33,627 nt of DNA from Nitrospinota bacterium (lineage in GTDB: Bacteria > Nitrospinota > Nitrospinia > Nitrospinales > VA-1): NCBI GenBank assembly GCA_014382285.1, contig JACNKA010000139.1, forward strand, positions 1 to 33,627. The letters run 5' to 3'. The stretch's first letter is position 1; each line of letters starts with the position of its first letter. Positions 23,984-32,223 of this stretch are shown here, piece by piece. Made by a program: the position numbers and the translations under genes. A model generated the notes under the pieces. The model ran no database searches. It saw only the letters and a list, made by a program, of their open reading frames with translations, and was not told where the DNA came from.

Positions 23984-24616
23984 CTATTTTAAATATCCAA
24001 TAATGGAGCTTCCTCCGCTGACAATATCGCCAATCTTGACTTTGATGTCAGTTCCCTCAGGCACAAAAACATCCATGCGTGAGCCGAAACGGATTAAGCC
24101 GTAACGTTGTCCTCGTTGAAACTCATCGCCTTCTTTGGCCCAGCAAACAATTCTGCGGGCGATCAATCCGGCGATTTGCTTCACTAAAAGTGTAACATGA
24201 CCATTATTCAAGAGGATAGCGCTTTGTTCGTTATCCAGAGACGCCTTGTGGCTGGCCGCATTTAGAAACTTTCCTTTATTATAGCGGTAGGCCTGAATTT
24301 TCCCGGCGATGGGTACTCGATTGACGTGAACGTTAAACACATTCAGGAAAACACTGATCCGTGTATAGCCGTCTTTCTCAAGCAGGGGGTCCTGTTCTGG
24401 CACAATTTCAACGATCCTGCCATCCCCCGGTGAAACGATGGCATTCGGGTCTTCGGGTATAACCCTTTCAGGGTCACGAAAAAACCAGGTGACGAAAAGT
24501 AATAGCCCGCCAAAAAGTCCGGTGGCCCAGAACCAGGATAAAGCACAGAAGCCCCAAGTTAAAACAACGAGGGGGATGATAAATGGAAACCCCTCTTTAG
24601 CAATAGGAATGCGCAT
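23984..24616 (-). CDS. psd: Phosphatidylserine decarboxylase proenzyme (short type)
   Basis: The 210-residue protein has an N-terminal hydrophobic segment (about 10-45), 'FFRDPERVIPEDPNAIVSPGDG', 'FLNVFNVHVNRVP' and the self-cleavage motif 'FGSR', with S179 becoming the pyruvoyl group. It converts phosphatidylserine to phosphatidylethanolamine at the inner membrane. The short length and 'GSR' in place of 'GST' mark the type found next to pssA in many bacteria. It lies 6 bases after ilvC and 1 base before pssA. Confidence 0.95.
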   Translation of the reverse strand: MRIPIAKEGFPFIIPLVVLTWGFCALSWFWATGLFGGLLLFVTWFFRDPERVIPEDPNAIVSPGDGRIVEIVPEQDPLLEKDGYTRISVFLNVFNVHVNRVPIAGKIQAYRYNKGKFLNAASHKASLDNEQSAILLNNGHVTLLVKQIAGLIARRIVCWAKEGDEFQRGQRYGLIRFGSRMDVFVPEGTDIKVKIGDIVSGGSSIIGYLK

Positions 24617-24622
24617 AGGTTA

Positions 24623-25624
24623 TTACTGCGCTTTCTTGCCAACAAAAGGCATCATGCTGCGGAGTTTTTCTCCGACCACTTCGATACGATGTTCTTTGTC
24701 CCTTGCCAGCCGGGCATTAAACATCGGGCGGTTGGCCATGTTCTCCAGAATAAACTCTTTAGCAAAACTTCCGTCTTGAATCTCACCAAGAATCTTTTTC
24801 ATTTCGTCACGAGTATCCTGAGTAATGATGCGTGGTCCGCGAGTTACATCGCCGTAGGCGGCCGTGGTGCTGATGGAGTAACGCATATTGCCAATACCAC
24901 CCTCATAGATCAGGTCGACAATCAATTTGAGTTCGTGAAGGCACTCGAAATAAGCCAAGTCTGGATTGTATCCGGCATCCACCAGAGTATCGTATCCGGC
25001 ACGGATCAATTCGGAGACACCTCCACACAATACTGCCTGTTCACCAAACAGATCGGTTTCGGTTTCCTCTTTAAAATTAGTTTCGAGGACACCCGCGCGG
25101 GTTCCACCGATACCCTTGGCATAAGCGAGGGCAATCTTTTTTGCATTTTTTGTGACGTTCTGATGAACCGCCATCAGACAGGGAACGCCTGCGCCCTGTT
25201 CATAGGTTCTTCGAACCAGATGACCGGGACCTTTTGGCGCGACCATGAAAACATCGACATCTTTGGGAGGGACAATCTGGCCAAAATGAATGTTGAACCC
25301 ATGTCCAAAAGCCAAAGCCATGCCTTTTTTTAAATTGGGTTCGATATCTTTCTCATACATGGCCTTCTGTTTGTCATCAGGAATCAGGATCATCATGATA
25401 TCGGATTTTTTAGTGGCTTCCGCAACGGTCATGACATTCAGCCCATCTTTTTGAGCCCTTTTCCAGAAATCACTACCTTTTCTCAGGCCGACGATGACTT
25501 TCATTCCACTGTCGTGGAGGTTTCTGGCATGGGCGTGCCCCTGACTGCCGTAACCAATAATGGCAATGGTTTTCTTTTTTAAGATTTTGATATCCGCGTC
25601 TTTGTTATAAAGAATCTTCGACAA
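24623..25624 (-). CDS. ilvC: Ketol-acid reductoisomerase (NADP+), class I
   Basis: The 333-residue protein begins with the Rossmann motif '[19 protein letters not shown]' and the NADPH loop '[12 protein letters not shown]'. '[20 protein letters not shown]' and '[17 protein letters not shown]' supply the Mg-binding acidic residues. Length and motifs match class I KARI. It isomerises and reduces acetolactate or acetohydroxybutyrate in valine and isoleucine synthesis. The start is a TTG with AAGGAGA seven bases upstream, 27 bases after ilvN. Confidence 0.97.
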   Translation of the reverse strand: MSKILYNKDADIKILKKKTIAIIGYGSQGHAHARNLHDSGMKVIVGLRKGSDFWKRAQKDGLNVMTVAEATKKSDIMMILIPDDKQKAMYEKDIEPNLKKGMALAFGHGFNIHFGQIVPPKDVDVFMVAPKGPGHLVRRTYEQGAGVPCLMAVHQNVTKNAKKIALAYAKGIGGTRAGVLETNFKEETETDLFGEQAVLCGGVSELIRAGYDTLVDAGYNPDLAYFECLHELKLIVDLIYEGGIGNMRYSISTTAAYGDVTRGPRIITQDTRDEMKKILGEIQDGSFAKEFILENMANRPMFNARLARDKEHRIEVVGEKLRSMMPFVGKKAQ

Positions 25625-25651
25625 AATGGTTCTCCTTATCTTTGTGCAATA

Positions 25652-26140
25652 TTAGTTGAGCGATTTATTTCCGCGACTGATAGCTATTCTTCCGGACCGG
25701 ACGATTTCTTTAATTCCCAAGGGACTCAACATATCCAGAAAGCCGGTTATTTTTCCTTCATCACCGGTGATCTCGATGGTATAGGTGCTGGGGCTCACAT
25801 CGACAACTTTGGCCCGAAATAGATCTACGATTCTGAGGATCTCTTCCCTCACTCGAACCTCAGCGTTCATTTTGATCAATAATAATTCCCGGTCGACAAA
25901 ACTTTCATCAGTCAGGTCAATGACCTTGATGACATCGACCAGTTTGTTGAGTTGTTTGGTGACCTGTTCAATCTTAGCTTCGTCACCCCGGGTGACTATG
26001 GTCATGCGGGAAACTGTAGGATCGGAGGTCTCCGCGACATTCAGGCTCTCTATATTGAACCCACGGCTACTGAAAAGACCTGATACGCGGGACAAAACCC
26101 CGAAACGGTTGTTCATTAACACAGAAATGGTATGCTGCAT
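25652..26140 (-). CDS. ilvN: Acetolactate synthase small (regulatory) subunit
   Basis: The 162-residue protein has an N-terminal ACT domain ('HTISVLMNNRFGVLSRVSGLFSSRGFNIESL', then 'SRMTIVT'), which binds valine in homologues. A C-terminal domain follows ('ELLLIKMNAEVRVREEILRI', 'IEITGDEGKI...LGIKEIVRSG'). It activates and confers feedback inhibition on the catalytic subunit IlvB/IlvI. In related operons ilvB lies directly upstream. Here the upstream neighbour is divergent nth, so the catalytic subunit must be encoded elsewhere. Confidence 0.95.
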   Translation of the reverse strand: MQHTISVLMNNRFGVLSRVSGLFSSRGFNIESLNVAETSDPTVSRMTIVTRGDEAKIEQVTKQLNKLVDVIKVIDLTDESFVDRELLLIKMNAEVRVREEILRIVDLFRAKVVDVSPSTYTIEITGDEGKITGFLDMLSPLGIKEIVRSGRIAISRGNKSLN

Positions 26141-26284
26141 TTTCTTGAAATCCGGGTTTAAGGTTCACCCTAACCTCTTATGGGGGAATGGGTTTTTTAA
26201 AAGCTGTTATATTAGCAAAATCAACGCTTTTTTACTAATAAGAATTGCTTTTGATAGCAAAATAGTGGGGCAGCGTGAATAATC

Positions 26285-26959
26285 ATGGAATTTCCTCTCA
26301 GTAAGGTTTTAGCCGCAGTGAAAAAGGCGGTTCGTGGGTTTCGGACTCCCAGTGTGACTGTCATCAGCCAGAAGAACGATGCTTTTGCGGTACTGGTCAG
26401 TTGCATCATCAGTCTGCGGACTCGGGATGAAGTCACCGAACCCGCTTCGGCGCGTTTGTTCAAGCTGGCGAAAAACCCGGCTCAATTGATGAAACTTTCT
26501 AATGCAAAAATAGAAAAGGCCATCTATCCGGCGGCATTTTTTCGCAATAAGGCTCAATCACTGAAAGAACTTTGTAAAGACTTGGTAGATAATAATGAAG
26601 GAAAGGTTCCTGATAAGTTGGAAGAGCTTTTAAAGTTAAAAGGGGTGGGGCGCAAAACCGCCAACCTGACCTTGATTCTGGGGCATGACAAACCCGGTAT
26701 CTGTGTAGACATTCATGTCCACCGTATTTCTAATCGATGGGGCTATGTCAAAACCAAAACTCCAGATGAGACCGAAAAGGTATTGAGAGAAAAACTTCCG
26801 CGACGATACTGGAAAGGTTATAACGATTTGCTCGTCACCTTCGGCCAGAACATCTGCAAACCCGTCTCGCCGTTTTGCGGCTCCTGTGCCATAGCCGATA
26901 CCTGCCCGAAAATGGGTGTCACCACTCGGCGTGGGGTCAGTGTTTTAACCTCCTCCTGA
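26285..26959 (+). CDS. nth: Endonuclease III-type DNA glycosylase/AP lyase
   Basis: The 224-residue protein has the helix-hairpin-helix 'LLKLKGVGRKTA' with catalytic K124, and D142 in 'ICVDIHVHRISNR', matching Lys120/Asp138 of E. coli Nth. The [4Fe-4S] motif C191-x6-C198-x2-C201-x5-C207 follows. It removes oxidised pyrimidines and cleaves abasic sites. One feature differs from E. coli: the 'SAQATD' segment with the DNA-inserting Gln41 reads 'SLRTRD', so Arg replaces Gln. It is divergent from ilvN with 144 bases between. Confidence 0.9.
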   Translation: MEFPLSKVLAAVKKAVRGFRTPSVTVISQKNDAFAVLVSCIISLRTRDEVTEPASARLFKLAKNPAQLMKLSNAKIEKAIYPAAFFRNKAQSLKELCKDLVDNNEGKVPDKLEELLKLKGVGRKTANLTLILGHDKPGICVDIHVHRISNRWGYVKTKTPDETEKVLREKLPRRYWKGYNDLLVTFGQNICKPVSPFCGSCAIADTCPKMGVTTRRGVSVLTSS

Positions 26960-27012
26960 CTTTAAAGCTCAACGAATTATAACTTATCCCTCAATCATAT
27001 ACTCACCCAGCC

Positions 27013-27030
27013 TCTCCTCATGAGAGGAGA
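27013..27030. terminator. Hairpin after nth
   Basis: TCTCCTC-ATGA-GAGGAGA is a perfect 7-bp stem followed by TATTATAGTA. It lies about 55 bases past the nth stop. The T-tract is weak, so termination is possible but unproven; it may instead be another intergenic palindromic repeat. Confidence 0.4.
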
Positions 27031-27087
27031 TATTATAGTATTGCGCGTGAGGGCTTGGCTCGCTTTACGGGTAATGCAGTGCTGGCC

Positions 27088-27099
27088 CCACGCCTAGTG
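27088..27099 (-). repeat. CACTAGGCGTGG at the AMMECR1 stop codon
   Basis: On the minus strand the last codon CAC (His) and stop TAG of the AMMECR1 gene are the first six bases of CACTAGGCGTGG, followed by GGCC. It is identical over 12 bases to 10791-10802. Confidence 0.65.
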
Positions 27100-27609
27100 G
27101 TTGAATCTTTTGACTTCGAAGCGGTAGAGGTCGTAGGGGTCGGTTTCTTTGATGCCGCCTTTTTTCAGGCAGACTTTTAGTTGCTGATCTATTGTTTTGA
27201 TGTTTTCCAGATTGGGGAGCAGTAGCCCGCGTCTATCTTCACTGCGAACGATCAGTCCATAGCGTTCCACGTTTAGTGATGTAAGGTCGTCGATTTTTTC
27301 CGGCGTGGTCAACACGTCTACCGAGAAGGTGAGCTGGTCGAGTTCGTTTTCTTTTATTGCGGGAAAGCGCGGGTCTTCGTTCGCCGCCTTGATGGCGTTC
27401 TGGATCACTTCTTCGGCGAGATTGTCATATTTCGGCGAGATAGTCCCGATACACCCTCTTAGCAATCCGTTCTTTTTGATGGAGATAAAGGTTCCGGCCC
27501 GGTCTTTCATTTCTTCTGGCAAAGGATCGGGACAGGGCAGGGGGCGACCCTTTTTTAAGTGGTGTTTAACTGATTGGATGGCAAGGTCAACCAAAGGATG
27601 GGAAGGCAT
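27094..27609 (-). CDS. AMMECR1 domain protein
   Basis: The 171-residue protein covers one whole AMMECR1 domain: 'DRAGTFISIKKNGLLRGCIGTISP', 'NAIKAANEDPRFPAIKENELDQLTFSVDVL' and 'YGLIVRSEDRRGLLLPNLENIKTIDQQL'. In many prokaryotes this domain sits beside MEMO1 and a radical SAM gene (AmmeMemoRadiSam), but neither is present here. The molecular function is not established. GGAGGT precedes the ATG. It follows the polyprenyl synthase gene by 64 bases on the same strand and may be cotranscribed. Confidence 0.9.
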   Translation of the reverse strand: MPSHPLVDLAIQSVKHHLKKGRPLPCPDPLPEEMKDRAGTFISIKKNGLLRGCIGTISPKYDNLAEEVIQNAIKAANEDPRFPAIKENELDQLTFSVDVLTTPEKIDDLTSLNVERYGLIVRSEDRRGLLLPNLENIKTIDQQLKVCLKKGGIKETDPYDLYRFEVKRFNH

Positions 27610-27667
27610 ATCGGAGTACCTCCGCAGGTGAATAGCAATTACATTTTATTTCTTGCAGCAATGAGCG

Positions 27668-27679
27668 CCATGCCTAGTG
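27668..27679 (-). repeat. CACTAGGCATGG at the polyprenyl synthase stop codon
   Basis: The terminal His codon CAC and stop TAG are again part of the motif CACTAGGCRTGG (one change). The surrounding bases GCGCC...GGCGC form a stem around it. Confidence 0.6.
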
Positions 27680-28669
27680 GGCGCTGACTGTATGGCGGCT
27701 GTGGATGTAATCTGCCACGGCATCAAAGTGTTCGATGTATTGCGGAGCCGGGAAGTCGGCTTTTCTGAGATGTGATTTGGCCCTGTCAATATAGAAGCGA
27801 GCGAGGTCCACGGTGTAGTCGATGGATTTATGTTTGTGCATATGTCCAACGACATACTGCAAATCTTTTTCTGTGATGTTTTCGTTTTTGACGAAGGCTT
27901 CGAGTTCTTTTTTCAGGGATCGGTCTGCCTTGGTATAGAGGTGGTGCAAGGGCAGGGTGACATGGCCTTCTTTGAAATCGGTTCCCGGCGGTTTACCCAG
28001 CACGGCTTCATCGGCATCGTAGTCGAGCGCGTCATCCATCAACTGGAACGCCATGCCAAAATCGTCACCAAAAGAGATGATGGCGGTTTCCTGTTGTTCG
28101 GTGGCGTTTGCCAGCAGCCCCCCGAGTCTCGCGCTGACAGAAATCATCGACGCGGTTTTACGGTGGATGATGTCGAGTATATGTTTTTCGCTTACTTTGA
28201 TATTGCGGGCTTCGGTGTATTCGTGAATGCCGCCTTCGACTAAAATTTTGGTGGCTTCGGTGACGGCCTGGATGATTTTACGTTCGCAGTCCTGAGCAAG
28301 AATCAGTATTGCACGGGAGATGAGGAAGTCGCCGACAAGTATGCTGGCATCACTCCCCCATTTGGCGTTGACGGTTTCTTTGCCGCGCCGGACAGTGGTT
28401 TCATCGACCACATCATCGTGGAGCAGGGTGGCGGCGTGGATATATTCGACAACACAACCATGTTTGACGACGGTGTCATCTGTTTCGCGTCCGCAGAGTT
28501 TGGCACCAAGAAGGGTGAGCATGGGGCGAATGCGCTTGCCACCACAACTCATCAGATAGGAACTGATTCCTGGAATCAGAGGTACATCTGACTTATAGTT
28601 CTGATTGATCGCCTTTTCGACCCTGGCTAGATCGCTTTTTAAATCTTGTGTGACGTCCCTGAAATCCAT
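27674..28669 (-). CDS. Trans-polyprenyl diphosphate synthase (quinone side chain)
   Basis: About 331 residues from the ATG at 28669, chosen because a CAGG site lies upstream; the track's TTG is 18 bases earlier. It has 'GGKRIRPML', the first Asp-rich motif 'LLHDDVVDETTVRRG', 'GDFLISRA' and the second Asp-rich motif 'QLMDDALDYDAD'. These are the hallmarks of trans-isoprenyl synthases. The small residues before the first DDxxD and the length of 331 suggest a long-chain (hexa- to octaprenyl; IspB/HepT-like) enzyme. It would supply the menaquinone or ubiquinone tail. Chain length cannot be fixed from sequence alone. Confidence 0.9.
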   Translation of the reverse strand: MDFRDVTQDLKSDLARVEKAINQNYKSDVPLIPGISSYLMSCGGKRIRPMLTLLGAKLCGRETDDTVVKHGCVVEYIHAATLLHDDVVDETTVRRGKETVNAKWGSDASILVGDFLISRAILILAQDCERKIIQAVTEATKILVEGGIHEYTEARNIKVSEKHILDIIHRKTASMISVSARLGGLLANATEQQETAIISFGDDFGMAFQLMDDALDYDADEAVLGKPPGTDFKEGHVTLPLHHLYTKADRSLKKELEAFVKNENITEKDLQYVVGHMHKHKSIDYTVDLARFYIDRAKSHLRKADFPAPQYIEHFDAVADYIHSRHTVSAH

Positions 28670-28980
28670 ATCGAACCTGAATGTCAAGCCACTCTACTGG
28701 CTTGCCCCTTGTTAGTGCTTGATCGGGAAAAGCCCGGCTAGTGGGCTGTTTTTTAATCCGTTACTCATTGGAAAGGCATTAGTTTTATTGGAATTTCGCG
28801 GGTTTGTCAAGGCATTTATGATGAGGCTTCGGTTGTGATATGCTTGCATTTGCCTACCTTATTGAAGTTAGGGCTGTTTCCAGTTTTAGGGGAAGATGAG
28901 GACTTACTTTTTATCGGGCGGCACCTCGCAACGAGATTGTGTCAGGCCCGAGTTATGACAAGAAAAGGGATATAAAAACA
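28670..28980. other. 311-base divergent intergenic region with a terminator-like hairpin
   Basis: Separates the divergent polyprenyl synthase and glycosyltransferase genes. The clear element is AGCCC-GGCTAGT-GGGCT-G-TTTTTT (28731-28754), an intrinsic-terminator shape on the plus strand. Its loop also contains CCCACTAG (minus strand), as in the stop-codon repeats. A terminator between divergent starts suggests a short plus-strand transcript or a repeat remnant. No ORF is convincing here. Confidence 0.5.
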
Positions 28981-29826
28981 ATGAGTAAGGTCACAGTCAT
29001 CCTCCCCACATTCAATCGCGGCTATTGCCTGGCCGAGTCAATTCAGTCGGTGCTGGACCAAAGCTTCACCGATTTCGAGTTGATCGTGGTGGATGATGGA
29101 TCGATGGACAACACTACTGAGGTCCTGAACCCATTTTCAGGTATTCAGCAGATTCGTCTGGAGAAGAACCGGGGAGTTTCTTTCGCGCGCAACCGGGGCC
29201 TGGAACAGGCGCGGGGAGAGTGGATTGCATTTCTCGACTCGGACGATTTGTGGGAACAGAATAAACTGGCTACTCAGATGAAATGGGTAGAGCATCACCC
29301 GGAGCATCTTGCGGTCTACACAGATGAAATTTGGATTCGCAACGGAGTGCGGGTGAACGCGATGAACAAGCACCACAAATATTCCGGCGATATTTTTCGC
29401 TATTGTTTGCCGCTTTGCATTGTCAGTCCGTCTTCGGTGTTACTGCACGCTGAGTTGTTGAGGGAGGTCGGGGGATTCGATGAGTCCATGCCGGTCTGTG
29501 AGGATTACGATTTGTGGTTACGCATTGCTAAACGGGTGCCTTTTCATTTTATTGAAGAGAAGTTGATCGTCAAACGGGGCGGGCACGAAGACCAGTTATC
29601 GCGCAAGTTCTGGGGCATGGACCGCTGGCGGGTTCACGCGCTGGAGAAATTGTTGCAGGAGAACGGGATGAATGAAGAGCAAAGGGATGGGGTCGTGGCG
29701 ATGCTCATTGAAAAATGTGGGATTCTTGTTAGCGGCTATGGCAAACGGGGGAAAAGTCAGGACGAGGAGCATTATCGGAACCTGGCGGCAAGATATTCCG
29801 GTCTGGTTGGGGAGCCTCTGAAATGA
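28981..29826 (+). CDS. Family 2 glycosyltransferase
   Basis: About 281 residues from the ATG at 28981 (AAAGGGA upstream); the track ORF adds 14 residues. The GT-A fold starts at residue 3: 'VTVILPTFNRGYCLAESIQS', 'IVVDDGSMDNT', then 'SFARNRGLEQARGEWIAFLDSDDLW' with the metal-binding DSD, and 'GGFDESMPVCEDYDLWLRIA'. There are no membrane segments. It transfers a sugar from a nucleotide donor to an envelope glycan or a protein; neither is identifiable. Its stop overlaps the start of the HEAT-repeat gene by four bases (ATGA), so translation is coupled. Confidence 0.9.
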   Translation: MSKVTVILPTFNRGYCLAESIQSVLDQSFTDFELIVVDDGSMDNTTEVLNPFSGIQQIRLEKNRGVSFARNRGLEQARGEWIAFLDSDDLWEQNKLATQMKWVEHHPEHLAVYTDEIWIRNGVRVNAMNKHHKYSGDIFRYCLPLCIVSPSSVLLHAELLREVGGFDESMPVCEDYDLWLRIAKRVPFHFIEEKLIVKRGGHEDQLSRKFWGMDRWRVHALEKLLQENGMNEEQRDGVVAMLIEKCGILVSGYGKRGKSQDEEHYRNLAARYSGLVGEPLK

Positions 29827-30935
29827 TGAATCGATTACTGAGTGCCCTGCTTGTGTTATTGGTTCTCCCGCAGATGGGGTTTGCCGAGTCGCGGCCCGAA
29901 ACCATTTTCAAGAAAATACGCGAGACCAGCCTGACAGTTTTGCAGAAGGCTTATCAAAACGAGCGGGCATTTTTGCGTGCAGCGGCGGCGCGTGCGGCTG
30001 GGGAATCTCAGGATGCGGAACTGGTTCCTCTGCTCAACAGGGCGACGGAGGATGTCTACCCCACAGCCCGCTTGTTTGCTTTGCAGGGGTTGCAGAAGGT
30101 TTCCCGTGTCGATGCATTGAAGGCGGCGCGCCGGATGACGGGGGACACGGATATATGGGTCCGCAGTGTGGCGGTTGAGATACTGGGTGATGAAGGTGGG
30201 GCGGTCGATGAAGTGAGAGTGTTTTTAAAATCCTACGATGTGCCGGTGCGCATGGCGGCTTCTTCTGGGCTGGTGAAACGCGGTGAAGGAAAATATCTGG
30301 CAGATGTGCTGGACCCGCTCACTCATCCTATTCCCGACCGCAGGTATCAGGCCATTGGATATCTTGGCAAGATTGGTACGGAGGCCGTTCTGCCGCATCT
30401 GTCGAAGTTGTTCGATCATAAGGAACCGGAGATGGTGTTCTACAGCCTGAAAGCGGTCGAAGGTAAAACCACTCCTGACATGTTGCCGAAGCTGAGAGAA
30501 TTGATTCGGCGCGACAATGCATCCATTCGTCAGGCGGCGGCGTTGGCGATGGGCAACCTTCGTGAAGCGGAGCCGGATTTGATTCCCTTATGCGCCGATA
30601 AGGATGGAATGGTGAAGCTGTCGGCGGCACTGGCGCTGAACCGTATGGGGTCCAACTCCTGCCAGATTGTGTTTGAAGAGTTGTTGACGCATCCCGATTA
30701 TAGTGTGCGCAGTTCTACGGCGCGGGTTTTGGGGGAGTCGAAGATCCCCGACCGGGTTCGTTTGTTGAAAATTGCGTTGGGCGATGAGCATTCCAGGGTG
30801 CGCACAGCGGCGGTCAGAGCAGTGGGGATGATGGGAGGACCTGAAGCCTTCCCGATATTGGTGGACTTGTTGCAGGATTCGCTGGAAGTCGTCCGCACCT
30901 ATGCGGCTGGCAACCTGATTCACCTTTTGCGTTAA
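29823..30935 (+). CDS. Exported HEAT-repeat protein
   Basis: The 370-residue protein has a signal peptide (about 1-21, 'LPQMGFA') followed by about nine to ten HEAT/PBS-lyase-like repeats of roughly 31 residues. Examples are 'DTDIWVRSVAVEILGDEGG', 'DNASIRQAAALAMGNLREA' and 'HSRVRTAAVRAVGMMGGPEA'. The repeats run to the C-terminus, so it is a pure scaffold with no catalytic motif. It is probably a periplasmic protein-binding solenoid. The four-base overlap with the glycosyltransferase gene suggests a shared process. GC content is higher here than in neighbouring intergenic DNA, as expected for coding sequence. Confidence 0.88.
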   Translation: MMNRLLSALLVLLVLPQMGFAESRPETIFKKIRETSLTVLQKAYQNERAFLRAAAARAAGESQDAELVPLLNRATEDVYPTARLFALQGLQKVSRVDALKAARRMTGDTDIWVRSVAVEILGDEGGAVDEVRVFLKSYDVPVRMAASSGLVKRGEGKYLADVLDPLTHPIPDRRYQAIGYLGKIGTEAVLPHLSKLFDHKEPEMVFYSLKAVEGKTTPDMLPKLRELIRRDNASIRQAAALAMGNLREAEPDLIPLCADKDGMVKLSAALALNRMGSNSCQIVFEELLTHPDYSVRSSTARVLGESKIPDRVRLLKIALGDEHSRVRTAAVRAVGMMGGPEAFPILVDLLQDSLEVVRTYAAGNLIHLLR

Positions 30936-30970
30936 TCCGGCTACTCGCCAGCGGTCATAATATTTTCTTT

Positions 30971-32068
30971 TTACTTATAAAATTTAAAGTCGGTATAGCC
31001 TTCCTTTTCGAATGAAAACCATGCATCCATATCCGCATCGGGAGCCAGCGGCCAATCGTTACGAAATCGATCTACAAGGTCCGGGTTGCTGATATAAGGC
31101 CGGCCAAATGCGATGAGATCGGCTCTTTGTTCCTGGATGGCAATCTCTGCTGTCTCCTGAGTGTAGCCACAGTTCCCCATTAGAGGCCCTGAAAAAACCT
31201 TGCGAAACTCTTGTAACGTCATGGGCTTTCCAAGTTCATGAAAACCGAATCCGAGGCCGTCTACAACATGAAGGTAAGCCAGACCGACTTTGTCTAGTTG
31301 ACTTGCAGCATAGGTGAAGGTTTCACGGTAATCTTCAGAACCCATGTCATTGAAATTTCCATTCGGGCTCAACCGAACACCGACTCGATTTGCGGGCCAG
31401 ATTTCTGTGACCGCATTGACTATTTCATGGAGCAAGTGAAACCGGTTTTCCAGACTCCCCCCATAACGGTCTGCTCGTTTGTTGGTTTTGGATTGCAGGA
31501 ACTGGTCCAGAAGATATCCGTTGGCACTGTGTATTTCTACACCATCGAACCCCGCCTCTTTGGTCCGGCTGGCTGCTTGTTTGTAGTCTTCAACAACTTC
31601 AGGGATTTCACTTGTATCAAGAGCTCTGGGTGTTTCGTAATCTTTTTTTCCTTCAGGAGTATGTATGTATTCTCCATTTAACTTTATAGCTGAGGGGGCT
31701 ACGGTTGGTTCTCCGCCATGAAAAGCACTGTGTGAGGCGCGACCGCAATGCCATAACTGTAGAAATATTTTTGACCCTTTGTCGTGAACCGCGCCGACAA
31801 CTTTTTTCCAGGCCTCACCCTGTTCGTTCGAATAAATCCCAGGAGAATTGAGCCAGCCTATGCCCTGTTCAGAAACAACGGTTGCTTCAGTAATAAGAAG
31901 CCCTGCCGAAGACCGTTGAGAATAATATTCGGTCATCAGGTCATTGGGCATTCGCTCCGCTCCCGCCCTGGATCTTGTCAGGGGGGCCAACACTACCCGA
32001 TTGTTCAGTTTCATATCACCCAGTTGGAATGAACTGAGCAATTCGGGCGATTTTGTTTCAGTTGTCAT
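30971..32068 (-). CDS. Old yellow enzyme family alkene reductase (NemA-like)
   Basis: The 365-residue flavoenzyme has a TIM-barrel with the OYE signatures 'NNRVVLAPLTRSRAG', 'LQLWHCGRASHS', the substrate-binding pair H180/N183 and proton donor Y185 in 'EIHSANGYLLDQFLQ', and 'DRYGGSLENR'. FMN-dependent members reduce activated C=C bonds of enals, maleimides or nitro compounds with NAD(P)H. The physiological substrate is unknown. It faces the HEAT-repeat gene convergently with 35 bases between. Confidence 0.93.
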   Translation of the reverse strand: MTTETKSPELLSSFQLGDMKLNNRVVLAPLTRSRAGAERMPNDLMTEYYSQRSSAGLLITEATVVSEQGIGWLNSPGIYSNEQGEAWKKVVGAVHDKGSKIFLQLWHCGRASHSAFHGGEPTVAPSAIKLNGEYIHTPEGKKDYETPRALDTSEIPEVVEDYKQAASRTKEAGFDGVEIHSANGYLLDQFLQSKTNKRADRYGGSLENRFHLLHEIVNAVTEIWPANRVGVRLSPNGNFNDMGSEDYRETFTYAASQLDKVGLAYLHVVDGLGFGFHELGKPMTLQEFRKVFSGPLMGNCGYTQETAEIAIQEQRADLIAFGRPYISNPDLVDRFRNDWPLAPDADMDAWFSFEKEGYTDFKFYK

Positions 32069-32162
32069 TGGCAGGAGTCCCAGTGTTTTATGTTGATAAT
32101 AATTGAGTCAATTTTATGCGTGTACCTTAACAATCTATTTGCGGATTATCATAAATTTATGC

Positions 32163-32193
32163 CCTGCGGTTAGCAGGCGGAGAATCTCCGCAG
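32163..32193. other. Paired hairpins between birA and the OYE gene
   Basis: CCTGC-GGTTA-GCAGG and GCGGA-GAATC-TCCGC lie back to back about 30-60 bases downstream of birA (minus strand). They have no T-tract on that strand, so they look like intergenic palindromes more than a standard terminator. Confidence 0.4.
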
Positions 32194-32223
32194 ATAACTT
32201 GTATTTTATCGTTAGCAACGATG

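Noticed and set aside
24689-25333. 214-residue plus-strand ORF
   Set aside because: It is antisense to ilvC, whose identity is certain, and has no recognisable motif or ribosome site.
26141-26284. T-box or leader-peptide attenuator for the ilv operon
   Set aside because: No run of branched-chain codons, no T-box sequence and no terminator hairpin were seen on the minus strand.
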